DNA of 64,000 bases from assembly GCF_905171765.1 (NCBI RefSeq), contig NC_053391.1, positions 147,837,417 through 147,901,416 of the forward strand. Direction: 5' to 3'. Positions 57,576 to 64,000 of the stretch are shown piece by piece. This DNA is from Bufo bufo (lineage: Eukaryota > Chordata > Amphibia > Anura > Bufonidae). The position numbers and the translations under genes were made by a program. Under the pieces are notes generated by a model. The model had not been told where the DNA came from. It ran no database searches and worked only from the letters and a program-made list of their open reading frames with translations. Within the stretch, counting starts at the first letter, position 1. Each line of letters opens with the position of its first letter.

Positions 57576-57734
57576 ATGAGCCAATTCACATGGAAGCTTT
57601 TTCTCGCAGACCATCAGTCCATACTGAGAAAATGGCAGCATGTTCTATTCTGTATTTTTCTGCAAGATTCACATGTTCAAATGAATGGGTCTGTGGGAAG
57701 AATGGTGCGCAGTTGAAGTCATCCTATTTCTCAT

Positions 57735-57850
57735 CTGCAGATCAACAATCTGGCCAATTATCAGGCTTGAGAGTTTATAGGAACACTTGTTCCTGATAAT
57801 TGGCCTGTGTAAAGGGTACCAGTGATCACCCGATGAGCGGTGATCGTGTC
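57735..57850. repeat. Interspersed repeat family R1, short copy
   Basis: Shares ttgttcctgataattggcc and gatcacccgatgagcggtga with the other R1 copies. Confidence 0.4.
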
Positions 57851-57869
57851 TTTTTTACACATGGCCGGC

Positions 57870-58044
57870 ACTATAATAGAAATTCCTTTTCTTGTCTGTG
57901 GCTGCGGACAAGGATAGGACATGTTCTATTTTTTAGCAGGGCCGCAGAACACCGCAAGCTGTCTGCATATTTTGCGGCCCCATTGAAAATTAATGGGTCC
58001 ACACCCGTTCCACCAGCATACGGGCCCATTATGCGGACATGTGA
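57870..58044. mobile_element. Harbinger-like MITE, right part
   Basis: Ends catgtgaatggaccc before TTA at about 58051; the interior has gcggccccattgaaaattaa. Confidence 0.5.
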
Positions 58045-58054
58045 ATGGACCCTT

Positions 58055-59811
58055 ATCTTTAGTTTATAAAGGACAGCAGCAACTATGCCAGATCTGTTTG
58101 TAAATGGTTAGTAACAAGTCCGGTTTCTTTTGTGGATCCAGTAGTTTTGATGTTAACTGCACCAAATCTTCCATAAATATATTTTTATCTATATTCATGT
58201 GTGCATGCACTAAGTACTTAATAAAGTTAGAACTCATTGGGGACCTCCTCTGGTCCTGCATGAGGTTGCCCATGCCTCACCTTTTTCCTTTGCTGCAAAC
58301 AGTTTTGCATGTGCTGTAAAGAATGTGATCTCTTTCAATTGTGCAACTGGCATCGCACAGCCAAACAATAGAGCAAATGGCACAATGTTGGCGTTTGTTA
58401 GAGCATAAATAGTTTTCAATGTGATGATTTGTTTTGCAATCAGTCCCATATGGTTCTCTTGAATAAATCAATCTGCTCAACATCCAGCAAGTAACAATAC
58501 TTTAAATTAGGCGCAGGAAAAAACTGCAAGCCTACCTACTAATAAGGGTGACGTATATATTTTATAGAAGGCACTTGTGGCAAGAAGACTACAAGAGATT
58601 TGAATGAGAACAAATGGGAAGAAACAGTTTGTTTCTGGCTAAATGTTTTATGAAATTCTTATTAGACAATTATCTTCATTTCCTTTGTTGGAAGTTCTGT
58701 AGTGGCAGCTGCGCCATCATTTACAGTTGTGTTTTCCCGGTCTCTGAATAGGAGCACGTTGCGCTTTATATCAGTCGCCCACATCCCTGTGTTCTCCACC
58801 AGAATGTTAGCTTCAGCGGCTTACATATTTCTGTGCCCCCTAAGCCGCGTTCTCATTGGCTCAGCACCTGGTGGTTTTGTTCTTGGTGCTTTGTTTTAAG
58901 GAGTTTGTTCCATTTATGCTGCACTTTAATGAGTCTTTGGGGGAGCATGCTTCTGAGATCAAAGCCAATTTGCAATTTATTTTCTTTGCTCTTTGTGACT
59001 TTTTTTTTTTTTCCCCTTGGTGTGACACCAATCTTTGCACCCCCAAGTCCCAAATTCCAAATTTTTTATATGGTGTCTTAAAACTTGCCTGATTACCCCT
59101 TTTAGAGGGGTAATCTTAGGCGATGCAGTATGATTAGGCTGGCTTATGATTGCGGTAAAGCACTCCAGGTTGTGTCATATAAAGTACCGTAGCTTGTTCA
59201 TATTTGTATTTCCAAGTCAGGAGGACAATCAAAATCTATAGGAACTGTATTTCGGATCATGTAGAACTTGCATTGGTCACTATTCAGTTTATCTGTTATC
59301 TAGGGCATAGTCTTGATGCTAATGCTTTTTTTTTGGTAAGAATTTTTTTTTTTTTTTAATAGTTATCTATATACGATGGTTGTCGGTCAACCATGGTATA
59401 AAGTTTGATAGATATGGGCATGTACTGTGTACAGTATTTCCTCAAATTACTATGGCTTTCGGTTGCAGTACTCTCAAAACACAAAGCCCAAAGACCCTTC
59501 TGATCTGTGGTGCATAGGATTTGCTAGAGATCCAGCCAATCAGCATTGACCTGTCAGTGGTAAAAGGTGCATTCCTGAAGTGCTTGCATTGATTGTTTAG
59601 TAGCGCCTACATTGCACTGCAGTACTGTATGTATGTACTGCTCTTTGCTTGTTCCGTTGGACGCCAGATGAGGAGGCTTCCTTTTATTTTTCTGGTACAC
59701 TGCGTTACTGTGCATGTCCCTGAAGAAACTCCTGTCCTCTGCATAGAAAGAGATGTACAGCATCCCGCAGTTATTTCTAGTTGAAATATCTAAAGACTTG
59801 CGTTACCTGTG
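58055..59811. other. Mostly unique intron DNA
   Basis: No exon or transposon end recognised. 58680-58870 is comparatively GC-balanced and repeat-free but has no coding frame with splice sites. Confidence 0.5.
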
Positions 59812-60228
59812 TTACAGGGGTTTTCCTAAGTTATTTATATTGATGATCTATCCCCCGATCAGCGAGGCTCCAATACCAGTCACCCGCTCTGATCAACTGG
59901 TTGAAGAGAAGGCCACGCTCCATGTGACCACGGCCTTCCCTTCATTGTTTACCTGCTTGCGGTGAGCAGGTGTAATTAGAAGAAGACGTCCCATTCTCTT
60001 CAATCTGACAACTCCTTTCTATACAATTGAATACTACAGAGCCGTCCCGTTTGAAGTGAATGGGTTTCTTGTCAAACAATGAAGGGAAGACGGCACTGGT
60101 AAGGCGCACACCTTCTCTTCAGCCAGCTGATCGGAGTGGGTGTCGGACCCCCGCCAATCTGATGTTGATGACCTATTCTGAGGATTGGTCTTCAATATAT
60201 ATATATATAATTTGGACAACCCCTTTAA
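59812..60228. mobile_element. T2-like TTAA MITE just upstream of the microexon
   Basis: Left end aggggttttcctaagtt, right end ggacaacccctttaa with TTAA at 60225-60228; the interior gatgatctatcccccgatca and gatgacctattctgaggatt mirror each other. Lies 186 bases before the microexon. Confidence 0.7.
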
Positions 60229-60414
60229 TTATCTTCTTATTGTTCTTCATTTTCTCTTATTTGTGGGATCTCACCCTGCAAAAATCAAACCAGATCCATT
60301 ATTGGCATTAAAGCAACAAAAAGCAACTTTGAATAATTGCTGGTTCCATACAAGAGAATTGTGAATGAATCTTTGTGGCCGTTGCGGTAATGTTGTCATA
60401 TTTTGTGCCAACAG

Positions 60415-60447
60415 ATTCTGCTGCATACCAAGGAGATGGTGCAGAAG
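60415..60447 (+). CDS. POLA1: POLA1 11-codon microexon (ILLHTKEMVQK) with a GC donor
   Basis: A 33-base exon reading ILLHTKEMVQK, which continues exactly from the ...QGRE end of the exon at 11957-12079 and into [12 protein letters not shown] of the next exon, as in vertebrate POLA1. The acceptor is tgccaacag (ending 60414). The 3' boundary is AAG|GCAAGT: the intron starts with GC, not GT. The rest of the donor is the strong consensus normally seen at GC-AG introns, so I read it as a genuine minor-class U2 donor rather than an error. Phase 0 at both ends. It is isolated between a 48.3 kb intron and a 2.5 kb intron. Confidence 0.9.
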
Positions 60448-61002
60448 GCAAGTACACCGGCTTTTATGTGTCAGTTTGTTTCCTTTGCCTTTTTCCCCCC
60501 TTTTAATCGCCTAAGAAAAACAAACATACCAAACAAAAAAGGCCGCACCTGGCGAAGTTGTTGTGCGCTACAAAACTGTAACCCAAACAAACCAGAAAGC
60601 CGTTCTCTTCGGATGCCTATTTACCAATGTAATCCTTCCTAATGGATTATAGCTTCATTCTTTCTCTAACACAGATATGATGGAGCGCTGCTTGAAGCCT
60701 GTATGCGAGTCTTTCCAGCAAATTAGCAACAGTGTTAATTAGAGTTTACTTGCAGTTCCGCTATATTGTATGAGCTGCAGTGTTGTGTTTATTATGATTG
60801 TTTTTCTGGCTCCCTTCATCTTCAGATAAATAGTTTCAGCATTATATACTATTCTGAGCGTAAAATAAGCACTTTTTCTAAGGTTTGACTCTTATGTGTT
60901 AATTCTTCTGAAGATTTTTTTTATTTCGATGCTCAGATTATTATATGGTCTCATTTATAGATAAGCATACAACAGTAAGTGAATGTAAAAAATGCATTCT
61001 GT
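60448..61002. other. POLA1 intron after the microexon, unique
   Basis: Starts with GC donor GCAAGT. 60655-60800 is repeat-free and contains gtgttaattagagtttac, a homeobox-type core. Confidence 0.5.
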
Positions 61003-61342
61003 GCCACATTTATCATAAAGATGCTCCACTTTTGTGGCAAGAAAGCTGCAAACTGTATGTTTGGGGACTTTTTCAACAGCACTTGTGCAAAAAATTTTGC
61101 GCAGGAGACATTACTCCACCGCCCTCCCCACTTTCCCTGGGATGGGGCCAGCGTCCCGACCACATTTATCTTCTATGCCAGTTTTCTGGTGTGAAAGAAA
61201 CCAGGGTCTGGCATGGATTTCAGTTCAGGTGCACGGACTGCTGGATGCTGCTCCTGATTTATAAGTGTGCACCTCATCATAAATTAGGAGCAGCATCCAG
61301 CAGTGCGCCTGGTTATCGCCAGACTATAATAAATCTGCCCGT
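61003..61342. mobile_element. MITE with ACATTTATCATAA / ATAATAAATCTG ends
   Basis: Imperfect inverted ends. A strong internal hairpin pairs ctgctggatgctgctcctga (from 61238) with aggagcagcatccagcag (to 61304). Confidence 0.6.
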
Positions 61343-61561
61343 GTGTGTATATTTGAAGCATGCATTATTTTGCTTGGTGCACACTTTGTGAAATGCAAAC
61401 CTGGGAGGGGCCCATAGGGAGACCAAAACCTGTGCAATGCAAAACAGCAGTTTGGTAGCAGGAACAGTGCATGTGAAGGTGTTATTGAAATCCTGTTAAC
61501 GTATTCTGCCACCAATGATCATTGATGCTTTCTTTTTAAACTAGTATTTCACTTATTCACT

Positions 61562-61934
61562 TTAAAGGTATTGACCAGTTTCCTATATTGATGACCTCTC
61601 CTCAGGAGATGTCATCAATATCAGATCGGCGGTGGTCCGACTCCCGGAACCCCGTCAATCAGCTGTTTAAAGTGTTCTCTTTGCTGTTTACCTGCTTGCC
61701 GTCGACATCGCAGCAGCGGGCAGATGTAATTGTGGCTCCTCCATCTCCATTCACTTCAATAGGAAGTTTGCCGCTCCGATGTTTATGACGAGCAGGTAAA
61801 CAGCGAGGAGAAAACGGCACTTGTACGAGCTCCCTTCTCTTAAAACAGCTGATCAGCATGAGTGCCAGGAGTTGTACCCCTGCCATTCGGATACTGATGA
61901 CCTATCCTGAGGGAGAGGTCCTCAAAATAGGAAA
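61562..61934. mobile_element. T2-like TTAA MITE
   Basis: ttaaaggtattgaccagttt at left, aaaataggaaactgcc at right; the interior gatgacctctcctcaggaga is mirrored by gatgacctatcctgagggag. The right target is not preserved. Confidence 0.65.
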
Positions 61935-62966
61935 CTGCCTGTACATGCTCTGGCTCGGCTACTGTAGCTGTATTGGGATTACCGCTAATTACCAGGCCTA
62001 AAACGTGGTTACTGTGTCTGGGCCACTTTTTGTATGGACACTATTTGATCTATCCAATGGGAGATGTGTCAGAATGCTTTGTGACTTCAGAAACATTGGG
62101 GGAGATTTACTAATCTAAATCTGGCACAATTTTGCACAACATTTTTGGAGCATTTTCTTTGCAGATTTCTGACAGTAGTCAGTAGTCTAGTTTCCAAGGG
62201 GTTTTGCATGCCAGAATGGGTCGTGCGTTAAGGGGTTGGCCCATTTGGGACATTGATGGCATATTGTTAGGATATGCTGTCCATGTCAGAAAGGTGCCTG
62301 CCCCACCTCTCGGACCTACTTCTATCTAGAGAATGTGGCTCCAAAAGTGAAGGAGAGTACTTCACACTTGTGCGGCATGTTTTCTATTCATCGCTATGGG
62401 AGTTCTGAAAATGGCCAAGTGAGTGGTGAATGGAGAGTGCAGCCACTTTCCATTCACCTCTATGGGTAAATAGACCATGCATCCGTGCTAAAAACATTGA
62501 CCCACGGACTCTGCTAAAACACTGGTGTCTGAATACACACATTAAAATGAATGGGGACGTGTGCTGTCCATGGAGAACATGTACAGCACAAGTCCGTGGA
62601 ACACTGACGTGTGAATGAGGCTTTAGTCGCCATGCATATTGATGGAGTGAGTCGTTCAATTAAAGAGCGGACGTATTAATCTAAATTGATTAAATTTTGG
62701 AATTATATCTATTATTTGAGGTTTTATGATTAGTTGTGTAACATTGATATGCATTGCTGCCTCTAATCCAATAATAAATATTTTATCTTCTAATTGTTTT
62801 TTGTTATTAATCGATATACTAACATTATTGAATTTATGCCACCATGCCATTCTGCTCAAACACGAGTCAGTTTAAAAAATAATAATAAAAAAAATTCCAC
62901 TTGTACTCTTGTGTGACTTGTTTTTGCTCTTGTCTTAATGTGGCATGTTTTTGTTTTATGATCTAG
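61935..62966. other. Intron DNA before the motif C exon, with MITE fragments
   Basis: gggggagatttactaatcta near 62099 resembles a MITE end, and 62340-62625 ends cgtgtgaatgaggcttta like a Harbinger-type right end. No complete element could be delimited. Confidence 0.45.
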
Positions 62967-63560
<594 letters not shown>

Positions 63561-63561
63561 A

Positions 63562-63895
63562 GGCCTCATGCACACGGCCGTTGTTTGGGTCCGCATCTGA
63601 GCCGCTGTTTTGGCAGCTCGGATGCGGAGCCATTCACTTCAATGGGGCCGCATAAGATGCGGACAGCACTCCGTGTGCTGTCCGCATCCGTTGCTCCGTT
63701 CCGTGGCCCCGCAAAAAATAAATAAAAAATAGAACATGTCCTATTCTTGTCCGTTTTGCGGACATGAATAGGCATTTCTACATTGGGCCGCCCGTTACAT
63801 TGCGCAAATTGCGGAAGGTACATGGGCGGCTTCTGTTTTTTGCGGATCCGAGGTTTGCGGACCGCAAAAAAAGGAACGGTCGTGTGCATGAGGCC
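63562..63895. mobile_element. Harbinger-like MITE, TAA target
   Basis: GGCCTCATGCACACGGCCG after TAA (63559-63561) and CGTGTGCATGAGGCC before TAA (63896-63898). Same ends as the 2.1 kb element at 37649. The interior has mirrored aagatgcggacagcactccg / gtgctgtccgcatcc. Confidence 0.85.
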
Positions 63896-64000
63896 TAAGG
63901 GGAATTATTTACACCATGGGGGAAGTTATTTAAGCTGGGGGCCTACATTGTTGGCAATATTAAACCTGGGGTCAGTAAAAAAATAATAATAGCTACACTA

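Noticed and set aside
58680..58950. Possible additional exon or CNE with balanced GC
   Set aside because: No frame with matching splice sites continues POLA1, and the exons on either side already join without a gap in the protein.

Overview
The window is vertebrate nuclear DNA, most likely from a frog. The only host gene I can support is POLA1, the catalytic subunit of DNA polymerase alpha, read on the + strand. Six coding exons are visible (8805-8904, 10512-10636, 11379-11528, 11957-12079, 60415-60447, 62967-63059). Their reading phases join without a break and they carry family-B polymerase motifs A ([10 protein letters not shown]), B (KLTANSMYG) and C (YGDTDS). The gene starts before and continues after the window. 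A 48.3 kb intron (12080-60414) fills three quarters of the sequence and is followed by an 11-codon exon with a GC donor.

Almost everything else is transposon-derived. The mix of TTAA-flanked Kolobok/T2-like MITEs, a DIRS tyrosine-recombinase retrotransposon and several Tc1/mariner lineages is what points to an anuran. Layout: 1-372 Tc1 remnant; about 1318-6785 decayed DIRS element enclosing a 55-60 bp minisatellite with 275 bp and 200 bp higher-order periods; 6790-7839 internally deleted Tc1; 8.8-12.1 kb four POLA1 exons; 12-22 kb intron with MITEs and a 1.3 kb element with inverted ends; 21.9-25.1 kb two Tc1 elements on the minus strand; 25.1-27.3 kb mostly unique; 27.3-29.2 kb three TTAA elements head to tail, the last an almost perfect 755 bp palindrome; 31.2-35.9 kb a large TTAA-type repeat carrying a nested Harbinger-like MITE and a nested Tc1; 37.6-39.8 kb a 2.1 kb palindromic MITE; 43.6-46.3 kb more MITEs; 48.6-52.3 kb a second, inverted copy of the large TTAA repeat; 52.4-54.2 kb palindromic MITEs; 54.5-56.5 kb a repeat-poor island; 56.9-63.9 kb mixed MITEs and the last two exons.

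The most informative observations are these. Insertions can be read against related unfilled copies inside the same window, which fixes a 3-bp TAA/TTA target for the TTCACAC-end MITE superfamily. Palindromic MITEs carry perfect U1-type splice-donor sequences in mirrored positions. The Tc1 copies show three catalytic spacings (DD34E, DD36E, DD37E). The repeat-poor island near 55-56 kb is a candidate regulatory element: in mammals POLA1 introns are known to hold ultraconserved enhancers of the neighbouring gene ARX. I saw no complete autonomous transposase, no tRNA or rRNA, no CRISPR array and no viral gene.
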